Part shown: positions 6,524 to 14,400 of the stretch, piece by piece
Position numbering within the stretch: position 1 is the first letter of the stretch
Layout of the letters: each line of letters starts with the position of its first letter
NCBI GenBank assembly: GCA_964506685.1
Contig: CAZDMQ010000067.1
Span: forward strand, 1 to 17,751
Direction: 5' to 3'
DNA: 17,751 nucleotides
DNA from: UBA5336 sp964506685
Lineage (GTDB): Bacteria > Pseudomonadota > Alphaproteobacteria > Caulobacterales > Hyphomonadaceae
Notes under the pieces: generated by a model
What the model was told of the DNA's origin: nothing
Seen by the model: only the letters and a program-made list of their open reading frames with translations
The model's database searches: none
Program-made: the position numbers and the translations under genes

Positions 6524-6586
6524 ATGCAGATCCGCGATACCCGACATGCGCTGCGATCCCGTTGTCGCGGGCGGGGGCGGCCCTGA
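6524..6586 (+). CDS. possible 20-residue leader peptide, translationally coupled to the next SDR
   Basis: A 21-codon ORF (stop included) with the best ribosome-binding site in the region: GGGGAGGAG, with GGAGG at 6509-6513, 10 nt before the ATG. Its TGA (6584-6586) overlaps the ATG of the following SDR (6586-6588) as TGATG, the standard arrangement for translational coupling. The peptide would be basic, with seven arginines among 20 residues. I do not recognise it. It may be a true leader peptide, a device to load ribosomes for the SDR, or the relic of an earlier gene start. Confidence 0.4.
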   Translation: MQIRDTRHALRSRCRGRGRP

Positions 6587-7329
6587 TGGCGGTGGACGAG
6601 CTGACCGGACGGACAGCGGTTGTCACCGGCGGAGGCCGGGGGCTCGGCCTGGCCATGAGTACGGCCCTGGTCGGGGCGGGCGCGAACGTGGTGCTGACCG
6701 GGACCAATGCCGCGCGCGGCGAGGCGGCAGCGGCCGAACTCGGCGAGCGGGCGGTGTTCGTACGCCAGGATGTCGCCCAGGCCGCGGACTGGCCCGCCGT
6801 GATGGCAACTGTCCGCGAGCGGTTCGGCGATCTCGACATCATGGTTGCAAATGCCGGTATCAACACCCCGGTCAGGCCTATGGCGGAGATGAGCCTCGCA
6901 GAGTTCCGCCAGCAGAACGAGATCAACCTCAAGGGCGCCTACCTGGCGCTGCAGCATGCGGTCGAGGCGATGCGGGCCCATGGCCGGGGCGGGTCGGTCA
7001 TCCTCATTTCCTCCGTGATGGGCCGGATCAGTGCGCCCATGTACACCCATTATTCGGGCAACAAGGCCGGGGTGCGCCTGCTTGCCAAGGCCGCCGCCCT
7101 GGAGCTCGGCCCCGAGCAGATTCGCGTGAACGCGGTGCTGCCGGGGATCACCAGGTCCGACATGACAGCGGATTTCGACGAAGCCGCCATGGCGCCGGTG
7201 CTGATTCCGCTGAAGCGCTTCGGCGAGGCCGGCGAGGTGGCCGACACGGTCCTGTTCTGCGCGTCTGACCGGTCGAAATTCATGACCGGCGCGGAGCTGG
7301 TCATTGATGGGGGGCTGCTGACGCGATGA
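6586..7329 (+). CDS. short-chain dehydrogenase/reductase (SDR), first gene of rightward operon
   Basis: A 247-residue classical SDR. Motifs: TGGGRGLG (14-21), ANAG for NNAG (88-91), N114, S143, Y156 and K160 (YSGNK), and the C-terminal FCASDRS...MTGAELVIDGG. The ATG at 6586 is preferred over the TTG at 6562 because it places the glycine motif at the usual distance from the N-terminus and overlaps the stop of the upstream mini-ORF. No acidic residue follows beta-2 (VVLTGTN), so NADP(H) may be used; this is tentative. Its 3' end overlaps the next SDR by ATGA (7326-7329), indicating coupled translation. It shares the FVRQDV...ADW segment with its downstream neighbour, so the two may be an old tandem duplication. 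Probably an alcohol dehydrogenase/ketoreductase of the cluster's pathway. Confidence 0.92.
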   Translation: MAVDELTGRTAVVTGGGRGLGLAMSTALVGAGANVVLTGTNAARGEAAAAELGERAVFVRQDVAQAADWPAVMATVRERFGDLDIMVANAGINTPVRPMAEMSLAEFRQQNEINLKGAYLALQHAVEAMRAHGRGGSVILISSVMGRISAPMYTHYSGNKAGVRLLAKAAALELGPEQIRVNAVLPGITRSDMTADFDEAAMAPVLIPLKRFGEAGEVADTVLFCASDRSKFMTGAELVIDGGLLTR

Positions 7330-8108
7330 CACCGATAGCGGAACTTTCCGGCAAGGTCGCGATCATCACCGGCGCGACGAAGGGCATGGGCCGGGCGACG
7401 GCGGTGCTGTTCGCGCAATCCGGGGCGAAGGTCGTCGCCACCGGCCGCAACGCCGAAGACGGCGCCCGGACCGAGGCGCTGATGGGTGGCGCCGCGACGG
7501 GTGGCGGCGAGGGCGTCTTCGTCCGCCAGGACGTGACCTGCGAAGCGGACTGGGCCCGCGTCACCGACACCGCAATGACCCGCTTCGGCGGGCTCGACAT
7601 CGTCGTCAACAATGCCGGCGTGTTCATGGTGAAGCCCCTCGCCGAGACCACCGAGGCCGATTTCGACTGGATCTACCGGACCAATGTCGAGGGTACCTGG
7701 CTCGGCATGAAGCATGGCATGGCGGCCATGGTCCGCACCGGGCGCGGCGGGGCGATCGTCAATGTCTCCTCGCTGATGGGCCAGGTCGGCTATCCCGGCG
7801 CGACGGCCTATTGCGCGACCAAGGGCGCCATTGCCGGCATGACCAGGGCCGCCGCCCTCGAAGGGGGCGAATACGACCCGCCGATCCGGGTCAATTCGCT
7901 GCATCCAGGGGTGATCTGGACCGAGATGATCACCAGCCAGTTCGGTGACGACGAGGCGCTTAAGACCGCCTTTGCCGAGGACACCCCGCTCCGGATCATC
8001 GGCCTGCCCGAATACATGGCCGACGCCATCGCCTACCTCGCCTCAGACCAGTCCAGCTATATCACCGGCACCGAGCTGACCGTCGATGGCGGGCGCGGCG
8101 CGGACTGA
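7326..8108 (+). CDS. short-chain dehydrogenase/reductase (SDR), second gene of rightward operon
   Basis: A 260-residue classical SDR. Motifs: TGATKGMG (15-22), NNAG (95-98), N120, S149, Y162 and K166 (YCATK), and the C-terminal YLASDQSSYITGTELTVDGG. An Arg after beta-2 (VVATGRNAED) suggests NADP(H) preference. The start ATG overlaps the stop of the previous SDR by 4 nt. acoA follows after 54 nt, with its own ribosome-binding site. In this operon the enzyme most plausibly interconverts a hydroxyl and a keto group on the substrate before the TPP-dependent cleavage step. The specificity is not readable from sequence. Confidence 0.93.
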   Translation: MTPIAELSGKVAIITGATKGMGRATAVLFAQSGAKVVATGRNAEDGARTEALMGGAATGGGEGVFVRQDVTCEADWARVTDTAMTRFGGLDIVVNNAGVFMVKPLAETTEADFDWIYRTNVEGTWLGMKHGMAAMVRTGRGGAIVNVSSLMGQVGYPGATAYCATKGAIAGMTRAAALEGGEYDPPIRVNSLHPGVIWTEMITSQFGDDEALKTAFAEDTPLRIIGLPEYMADAIAYLASDQSSYITGTELTVDGGRGAD

Positions 8109-8162
8109 GACGACGAGCGGCAACGACAGACACCACAAGAGGGAAGGGACACCGGAGAGACC

Positions 8163-9137
8163 ATGCAGTTGCAGATGAGCCGAGACGAGCTGACCCGCGC
8201 CTACCGGCGCATGTCGGCCATCCGCCAGTTCGAGGAGCGGGTGGAGAAGGAGTTCGCACAGGGTAACATTCCGGGCTTTGCCCATGTCTATCTCGGCCAG
8301 GAGGCGTCCGGTGTCGGCATCTGCCATGACCTCACCGATGAGGACTGGATCGGCTCGACCCATCGCGGCCATGGCCACTGCCTCGCCAAGGGCTGCGACA
8401 TCGGGCCGATGATGCTGGAGATCATGGGCAAGGCCGGCGGGCTCTGCAATGGCAAGGGCGGGTCCATGCACATTGCCGACTTCGACAAGGGCATGCTCGG
8501 CGCAAACGCGATCGTCGGCGGCTCGCCGCCCATCGCTGTTGGCGCCGCCCTCACCCAGAAGGTGCAGAAGACCGGGCGGGTCGCCGTGGCCTTCGGCGGT
8601 GATGGCTCGTCGAACCAGGGCACCACCTTCGAGGCGATGAACATGGCCGTGGTGCTGAAGGTGCCGGCGATCTTCGTGATCGAGGACAATGGCTATGGCG
8701 AGCACACCGCCCGCAGCTATGCGGTGGGCGCCCCCTCCATCGCCGAGCGGGCCGCAAGCTTCGGCATGCCGGCCGAGACCGTGGACGGGACCGACTTCTT
8801 CGCGGTGCGCGATGCCATGGCCCGTGCGCTGGAGCGGGCCCGCGGGGATGGCCTGCCCTCGACCATCGTCTCCGAATGCCCCCGCTTCCTGGGCCATTTC
8901 GTCGGCGATCCACAGCCCTATCGCAGCGACGAGGAGAAGGCGGCGGCCCGCGCCCGCGATGGGCTGGTCAATTTCCGCCGCCGGGTCACCGAGGCTGGAC
9001 TGATGGGCGAGGCCGACCTCGATGCGGTCGATGCGGCCGTTGCCGCGGAGGTGGAGGCAGCCGTGGCAACGGCGCTGGCTGCGCCCTTCCCCGACGTGTC
9101 CGAACTGGAAACCGACGTTTACGCGTCCGCCTATTGA
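8163..9137 (+). CDS. acoA: TPP-dependent acetoin dehydrogenase-like E1 component, alpha subunit
   Basis: A 324-residue E1-alpha of the 2-oxo acid/acetoin dehydrogenase family. It binds thiamine pyrophosphate and, with the beta subunit, cleaves a 2-oxo acid or acyloin and passes the acyl group to an E2 lipoyl domain. Matching features: FEERVEKEFAQGNIPGFAH (23-41), THRGHGHCLAKG (66-77), GGSMHIAD (99-106), and the TPP/Mg motif G146-D-G-S-S-N-Q-G ending at E174-D-N176. These resemble AcoA of acetoin dehydrogenase more than pyruvate dehydrogenase E1-alpha. A GGAG sits 5 nt upstream of the ATG at 8163; M5 (8175) is an alternative start. acoB follows after 9 nt. No E2 or E3 gene is in the window. 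The true substrate could be a different hydroxyketone or 2-oxo acid. Confidence 0.9.
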   Translation: MQLQMSRDELTRAYRRMSAIRQFEERVEKEFAQGNIPGFAHVYLGQEASGVGICHDLTDEDWIGSTHRGHGHCLAKGCDIGPMMLEIMGKAGGLCNGKGGSMHIADFDKGMLGANAIVGGSPPIAVGAALTQKVQKTGRVAVAFGGDGSSNQGTTFEAMNMAVVLKVPAIFVIEDNGYGEHTARSYAVGAPSIAERAASFGMPAETVDGTDFFAVRDAMARALERARGDGLPSTIVSECPRFLGHFVGDPQPYRSDEEKAAARARDGLVNFRRRVTEAGLMGEADLDAVDAAVAAEVEAAVATALAAPFPDVSELETDVYASAY

Positions 9138-9146
9138 GGGTCCGAC

Positions 9147-10157
9147 ATGCCGAAGAAGACTTACCTGCAGGCGATCAATGAAGCCCTGCACCAGGAAATG
9201 GCCCGCGACCCGCGCGTCATCGTGATGGGCGAGGACGTGGCCGGCGGGCAGGGCTCGTCGAACGGGGCCGGCAGCGTCGGCAGCGTTTTCGGCCAGTCGG
9301 CCGGACTCTACAACACATTCGGGCCGGAGCGGGTGATCGACACGCCGATTTCCGAGAGCGCGATCGTCGGCGCGGCCAACGGCGCGGCGCTGACCGGGCT
9401 GCGGCCCGTGGCTGAGCTGATGTTCGTCGATTTCGTCGGCGTCTGCATGGACCAGGTCTACAACCAGGCCGCCAAGTTCCGCTACATGTTCGGTGGCAAG
9501 GCGAAGACGCCCTGGGTGCTGCGCACCACCGCCGGGGCCGGGATGCGGGCCGGCGCCCAGCACAGCCAGACCCTGCATCCGCTGTTCACCATGATTCCGG
9601 GGCTGAAGGTCGTGATGCCGACCAATGCCTATGACGCCAAGGGGCTGCTGATCCAGGCCATCCGCGACGATGACCCGGTGGTGTTCATCGAATCCAAGAC
9701 CCTGTTCGCCTCCGAGGCCGACGTGCCCGCCGAGGCCTACACCATCCCCTTCGGCGAGGCCGAATTCGTGCGCGAAGGCGATGATGTCACCCTCGTCGCC
9801 ATGGGCGGGGCGATGCTGCATGCGAAGGCGGCGGCCGAACAGCTGGCGCAGGACGGGATCGAGTGCGAGGTGATCGACCCGCGCACCACCTCGCCGCTGG
9901 ACGAGGAGGCGATCCTCGAAAGTGTCGGCAATACCGGCCGGCTGGTGATCGTCGACGAAAGCCCGCCGCGCTGCTCGCTGGCCGCCGATATTGCGTCCAT
10001 TGTCGCCGACAAGGGTTTCCGCTCGCTGAAGGCGCCGGTGAAGAAGGTGACCTGCCCGCACACGCCGGTCCCCTTCGCGCCGAGCCTCGAGGATGCTTTC
10101 CTGCCGAATGCCGGGCGGGTGGTCGCCGCGGTCCGGGAGGTGGTGGACTATGGCTGA
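9147..10157 (+). CDS. acoB: TPP-dependent acetoin dehydrogenase-like E1 component, beta subunit
   Basis: A 336-residue transketolase-like E1-beta that completes the heterotetramer with the preceding alpha subunit. Motifs: VIVMGEDVAGG (24-34), DTPISE (65-70) with E70 as the probable TPP N1'-contacting glutamate, LMFVDFVGVCMDQ (91-103), AGAQHSQ (136-142) with the active-site His139, and DDDPVVFIESK (174-184). The C-terminal swivel domain ends with CEVIDPRTTSPLDEE and HTPVPFAPSLEDAFLP. The length and motif series match AcoB. Its last 8 nt overlap the ATG of a short SDR remnant (10150). Together with the alpha subunit it is expected to need a lipoylated E2 and a dihydrolipoamide dehydrogenase encoded elsewhere. 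Confidence 0.92.
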   Translation: MPKKTYLQAINEALHQEMARDPRVIVMGEDVAGGQGSSNGAGSVGSVFGQSAGLYNTFGPERVIDTPISESAIVGAANGAALTGLRPVAELMFVDFVGVCMDQVYNQAAKFRYMFGGKAKTPWVLRTTAGAGMRAGAQHSQTLHPLFTMIPGLKVVMPTNAYDAKGLLIQAIRDDDPVVFIESKTLFASEADVPAEAYTIPFGEAEFVREGDDVTLVAMGGAMLHAKAAAEQLAQDGIECEVIDPRTTSPLDEEAILESVGNTGRLVIVDESPPRCSLAADIASIVADKGFRSLKAPVKKVTCPHTPVPFAPSLEDAFLPNAGRVVAAVREVVDYG

Positions 10158-10341
10158 CGGTGAAGCGGGACGCGCCGACTGGCGCGCCGGGTTCGAGGCG
10201 GTCCAGCCCATCGGCCGGATGACCCGGGCCGAAGAGATCGCCGCCAGCATTCTCTATCTCGCCTCAGACGAGGCCAGTTCCACCAATGGCGCCGAGCTGC
10301 TGATCGACGGCGGCTGGCTGGCTGCGTCCAATCCGCTCTGA
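10150..10341 (+). pseudogene. SDR remnant: free-standing C-terminal fragment (63 codons)
   Basis: The 63-residue product consists only of the C-terminal part of an SDR: ...GFEAVQPIGRMTRAEEIAA followed by ILYLASDEASSTNGAELLIDGG and WLAASNPL. It resembles the ends of the intact SDRs in this cluster, most closely the leftward one. The Rossmann glycine motif, NNAG and the Ser-Tyr-Lys active site are all absent, and the region upstream is acoB. The fragment starts with an ATG overlapping the acoB stop (ATGGCTGA), so it could still be translated. The simplest reading is a gene whose first ~190 codons were deleted, joining its tail to acoB. A retained small protein is possible but unsupported. The MDR gene begins 36 nt later. 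Confidence 0.8.
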
Positions 10342-10377
10342 CCGCCCACCCCCCTGTTGTCCCGAGGAGTAGACTCC

Positions 10378-11379
10378 ATGCAGAACGAGCAATGGCTGAT
10401 CAATGGCCGACCCGTCGGCCGCCCGCTGGTCGATGATGACTTCAAGCGGGTCACCACCGATGTCCGCGAGCCCGGCGAGGGCGAGGTGCTGGTCAGGGTG
10501 CTGTATCTCGGCTTCGACCCGGCGCAGAAGGGCTGGATGGAGAATATCGGCGGCTATGTCGCCCCGACCGAGATCGGCGAGGTGATGCGCGGCTCCGGCA
10601 TCGGTGAGGTCCTGCAGTCCAAGCATCCGAAGTTCAGCCCCGGTGACAAGGTGATAGGCATGCTGCGCTGGCAGCGCTATGCGACCCTGCCCGCCGGCGA
10701 GCTGCAGAAGATCGCCGACGATGAGCTCCTGACCGCCAATCTCGGCGCGCTCGGCACCACCGGCATGACCGCCTATTTCGGTCTCATCAAGCATGGCCGG
10801 CCACAGCCGGGAGATACGGTGCTCGTCTCCGGTGCAGCCGGGGCGACGGGCTCCATGGTTGGCCAGATCGCGAAGATCGGCGGCTGCCGGACCATCGGCA
10901 TCGCCGGCGGGGCGGACAAGTGCGCCTGGCTGCGCGAGGATGTCGGTTATGACGAGACCATCGACTACAAGAACGAGCGCGTGAAGGACCGGCTGCAGGG
11001 GCTCTGCCCCGGCCAGGTCAACGTGTTCTTCGACAATGTCGGCGGCGACATCCTGAACTATTCGCTCGCCAACCTGGCCATGCATGCCCGCGTGGTGATC
11101 TGCGGCGGCATCTCCCGCTATGAACGGGGCCAGATGCCGGCCGGCCCGGAGAACTATTTCAACCTGATCTTCAAGCGCGCCACGATGAGCGGCTTCATCG
11201 TGCTCGACTACATCCCCGAATATCCCGAGGCGCAGCGGCGCATGCGGCAATGGATCCGCGAGGGCCGGATCACTTACAAGGAAGACGTGCAGGAAGGCTT
11301 CGCGAATATCCCGGCCACGCTCAACCGGCTGTTTTCGGGCCAGAATTTCGGCAAGCAGCTGCTCAGGATGGATAGCTAG
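10378..11379 (+). CDS. NADPH-dependent enone/alkenal reductase of the MDR family (PTGR/CurA/YncB-like)
   Basis: A 333-residue zinc-free medium-chain reductase, in the group containing prostaglandin/leukotriene reductase, curcumin reductase CurA and YncB. These reduce the C=C bond of alpha,beta-unsaturated ketones and aldehydes with NADPH. Motifs: LGFDPAQKGWM (44-54, matching the family's xxDPYMRxRM), EVMRGSGIGEV (68-78), TGMTAYFGL (128-136) and the cofactor loop SGAAGATGSMVGQIAK (151-166). A GAGGAG 8 nt before ATG 10378 favours this start over the TTG at 10357. It is the last gene of the rightward operon, and its stop is 36 nt from the convergent AsmA-like gene. In the cluster it could saturate an enone intermediate or detoxify reactive carbonyls. 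Confidence 0.9.
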   Translation: MQNEQWLINGRPVGRPLVDDDFKRVTTDVREPGEGEVLVRVLYLGFDPAQKGWMENIGGYVAPTEIGEVMRGSGIGEVLQSKHPKFSPGDKVIGMLRWQRYATLPAGELQKIADDELLTANLGALGTTGMTAYFGLIKHGRPQPGDTVLVSGAAGATGSMVGQIAKIGGCRTIGIAGGADKCAWLREDVGYDETIDYKNERVKDRLQGLCPGQVNVFFDNVGGDILNYSLANLAMHARVVICGGISRYERGQMPAGPENYFNLIFKRATMSGFIVLDYIPEYPEAQRRMRQWIREGRITYKEDVQEGFANIPATLNRLFSGQNFGKQLLRMDS

Positions 11380-11415
11380 AGCGGCTTCCGACTCCTGATC
11401 CCCGCGGCCGCGCCG

Positions 11416-14400
11416 TCACTGGCCCGGCAGCCGGGCGGCGCCGTCCACCGGCGCCGTCCCGCCTGCAGCCGCGCCCCCGCGCTCTCCCGCTCCCGTCTCC
11501 GCCCCCTCGCCGGGTCCGGGCGTGATCTCAGGCAGCGGCAGGTCGGTATCGGCCGGGTTCTCGAAGATCCGCCGGAGCAGGCCCGGCGCGATCGCCGAGA
11601 GCGGATTGACCGCGACCTGCGCGCGGTCGAACGTGCCGCGCACCGAATAGGTCAGCGACAGGATGCCTTCGCCGTCCCGCCCGACCATCAGGTCGCCGAT
11701 GATCGGGATCCCGCCCAGCGCCGAATTCACCCCGAAGCTCGGCACCAGCACACCGCTCGCCTCCATCCGCCGGCCCGCCGGCTCGACCCAGCCGTTCAGC
11801 GTCAGCCCAAGGGCCGGCCCCGAGGCCCGCCCGCCGGTCACGATATAGCGCCCGTCAGACAGCTGCATGGGAATGCGGACGTCCGAAAACAGGACCCCTT
11901 CGCCGCCCAGCGTGTCGACCAGCCCGCGCAGCGAGGCCAGCGACAGCAGCTGCGTCAGGATCGGCGCGTTCCGGAGGCGCGCATTGCGCAGGGTGAGGAG
12001 CAGGTCCGAAGGTGCCTCCCCCCAGTCCAGCCGGCCGGTCAGGTCGACCTCACCCGCCTCAATGATGTCGCTGCCAAACAGGGCCGACACCAGGAACCCG
12101 GCATCCTCCCCGCGCAGGGAGACCGCCGCCCCGTTGCCTTCGCGCTGGTAGAGCGCCTCGGTGGCCGCGCCCGTCTCGGTCTGGCCCGAGGCCGCCATGC
12201 GGACCAGGCCGTCGCGGTCGGTGCTCGCCTCGAAGACGGCGTCGAGGAGGTCGTCTTCCGCGCTGAAGCGGAGCCGGTCGACCCGGGCTGAAAGTGTGAG
12301 CGGAACGCTGTCGGAGGCCGGTGCCGAACCCGCCAGCAGGCCGAAATCGGCGATCAGCGGCGAGACGTCGAGGAACGGCCCGCCAAGCGTGAGAGTGAAT
12401 CCCCCTGCTGCCTCGCGCACGATCTTGCCGGTGACATCGGCCCGGCCTTCGAGAAAGGCACGCCGGAGATCGAATGTCTGCAGGCGGCCGTCGGGGCCGA
12501 GACGGACATCGCCGGACAGGCCCGCCGTGGGGCTCTGCAGGTCTGCGCTGGCGATCCGGGTGGGGCCGGAAAAGTCGTAGCCGAGCAGGGCACGCGCCTC
12601 GGTTCCGGGCGGTTTCAGCCAGCCGATCTCGGCCAGGTCGATGCGCGCGCCCGTGAGGTCGAGATCGACATCGGCGGTGCGCAGTTCGCTGCCATCTAGG
12701 GTCGCGCTGACATCGACCGGGATCTCGCCGGTCAGGTAGGGGCGTCCGAGCAGGCCGAACGCGTTGAGGAAATCGGGTGTCACCGTGGCCTGGGCGGTGA
12801 GGCTGGCCGGGTCGCCATCATCATCGAGACCATCGCGCCAGGCAAAGACGACGGGGGCTGGACCGACCAGGCCATTGCCGGTGACCCGCACGGTGGAGGT
12901 ATCGACATCAACCCTCGCGCGGCCGCCGTTCAGGTCGAAGCCGGCGCCGAGTTCGGTCAGTCCGGCATTGCGGACTTCGGCGACGACCCGGAAATCCATG
13001 TCCTCGAGCGGCACGTCATCGCGCGCGGGGCGGCGCATCGTGAAGCGGGCCTCGGCATCGCCGCTGACCCGGCCGGGGTCGAAGCCGGTCTTCGCTTGGA
13101 GGTCGAGCCGGGAATTGAAGACATAGCCCAGCACGTCGCGGGCCACGCCCTTGCCGGTTGCTTCCACGAGAATGTCCCCGCCCTTGGGGTGGAACCGGGT
13201 GATATAGACCTGGCCCGAGTCCAGCGTCCAGCTCCCGAAGGTGCCGGAGGCCAGCTCGGCGACCAGACGGTTGCCGGTCAGGTGGCCGGTGCCGGTCGCA
13301 TTGTCCACCGCCGGCATGTCGCTGAGCGGGCGGACCCGGACCCCGGTGGCGGTGAAGCGCACATCGAGGTCGCTGTCGCGCAGGTGCTTGTCGGCGAGGC
13401 TGTCCCTGCGCAGCCTGACGGTGGCGACCGCCTCGGTCACGGTGCCGGCCTCGATGCGGTTCGCGGCGAACCGGCGCGCGCCCTCGCCGAGCTTGACCGG
13501 CCAGAAGCGGGTGACGGTGCCGACCCCGAGCGGCCCTTCGAGACTGAGCTCGGCATCGAGACGGAGGGGCAGCTCGCCGGCCCCGGCATCGCGGATGCGG
13601 GCGAGCTGTCCGCTGGCCGTGATCCGGGCGCCGTCGACCGAGGCCGCCAGCGAGGTCATGTCGAGGGCGTGGGCGGTGAGGTTTGCGGTACCGTCCAGGG
13701 CGACGTCGGTCAGGCGGAACGGCGCCTCGAAGCGAGGTGTGAGGTCGATGTCCAGCGTCTGCGCCGTCAGTTGCACTGGGCGTTCGAGATCTGCCGGTCG
13801 CACCGCATCGTCTAGCCGCAGCCGGAAGGATCCGGACAGCAGGTCGGCCTCGAGCCGGTCGACCTGCAGCGCCGCAATGTCCCTGACCGGGTCATAGTCG
13901 AGCCGGCCGGAAACGGTGTCGATCCCATAGCGCTGGCCGGCCACGAGCACGTCGCCGGCGCCGGCGTCGAGTATGGCGGAGAAGCCGGTCAGCCCCTGCT
14001 GATCGGCAAATTCGAAGGTAAAGGTCATGTCGGCCGGCAGGCCGCTGGCCCGGTCCGGGGCGATGCCGATCCGCTTGAGCAGGGCAGGGGCGCTCCAGCC
14101 AGCGAGGGACAGCTCGCCGTCCAGCCGGGTAAAGCCGTCTGCCGAACGGATACCGAGGGTGACCGCGCGGGGCAGGCCGGCGCCCTCGCCGCGTCCGGAC
14201 AGGTCCAGTGTCAGCTCGTCGCCGGATCGCGCGAGCGCGCCACTGGTGTCGGCGATGCGGGCGAGACGGGTGCCGTCCTGCAGCAGGATGTCGACGGTGA
14301 ACCGGTCAACGCTCACCCGTTCGAGCCCCATGCCCGCCGCCGTCCGGCGACCGCCCGTCATGATCGAGGCGGCGGCGCGTTCGATCAGCGCCACCCATTC

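Noticed and set aside
8043..10250. Long minus-strand open frame (735 codons) opposite acoA/acoB
   Set aside because: It is antisense to two unmistakable E1 subunits; the composition is typical of a complementary-strand shadow in GC-rich DNA.
11377..11412. TAGAGCGGCTTCCGACTCC and CGCGGCCGCG after the MDR stop, similar to an intergenic repeat family common in Alphaproteobacteria, or a terminator
   Set aside because: It is a single short match with no stem-loop plus T-run. The similarity is from memory and too weak to annotate.
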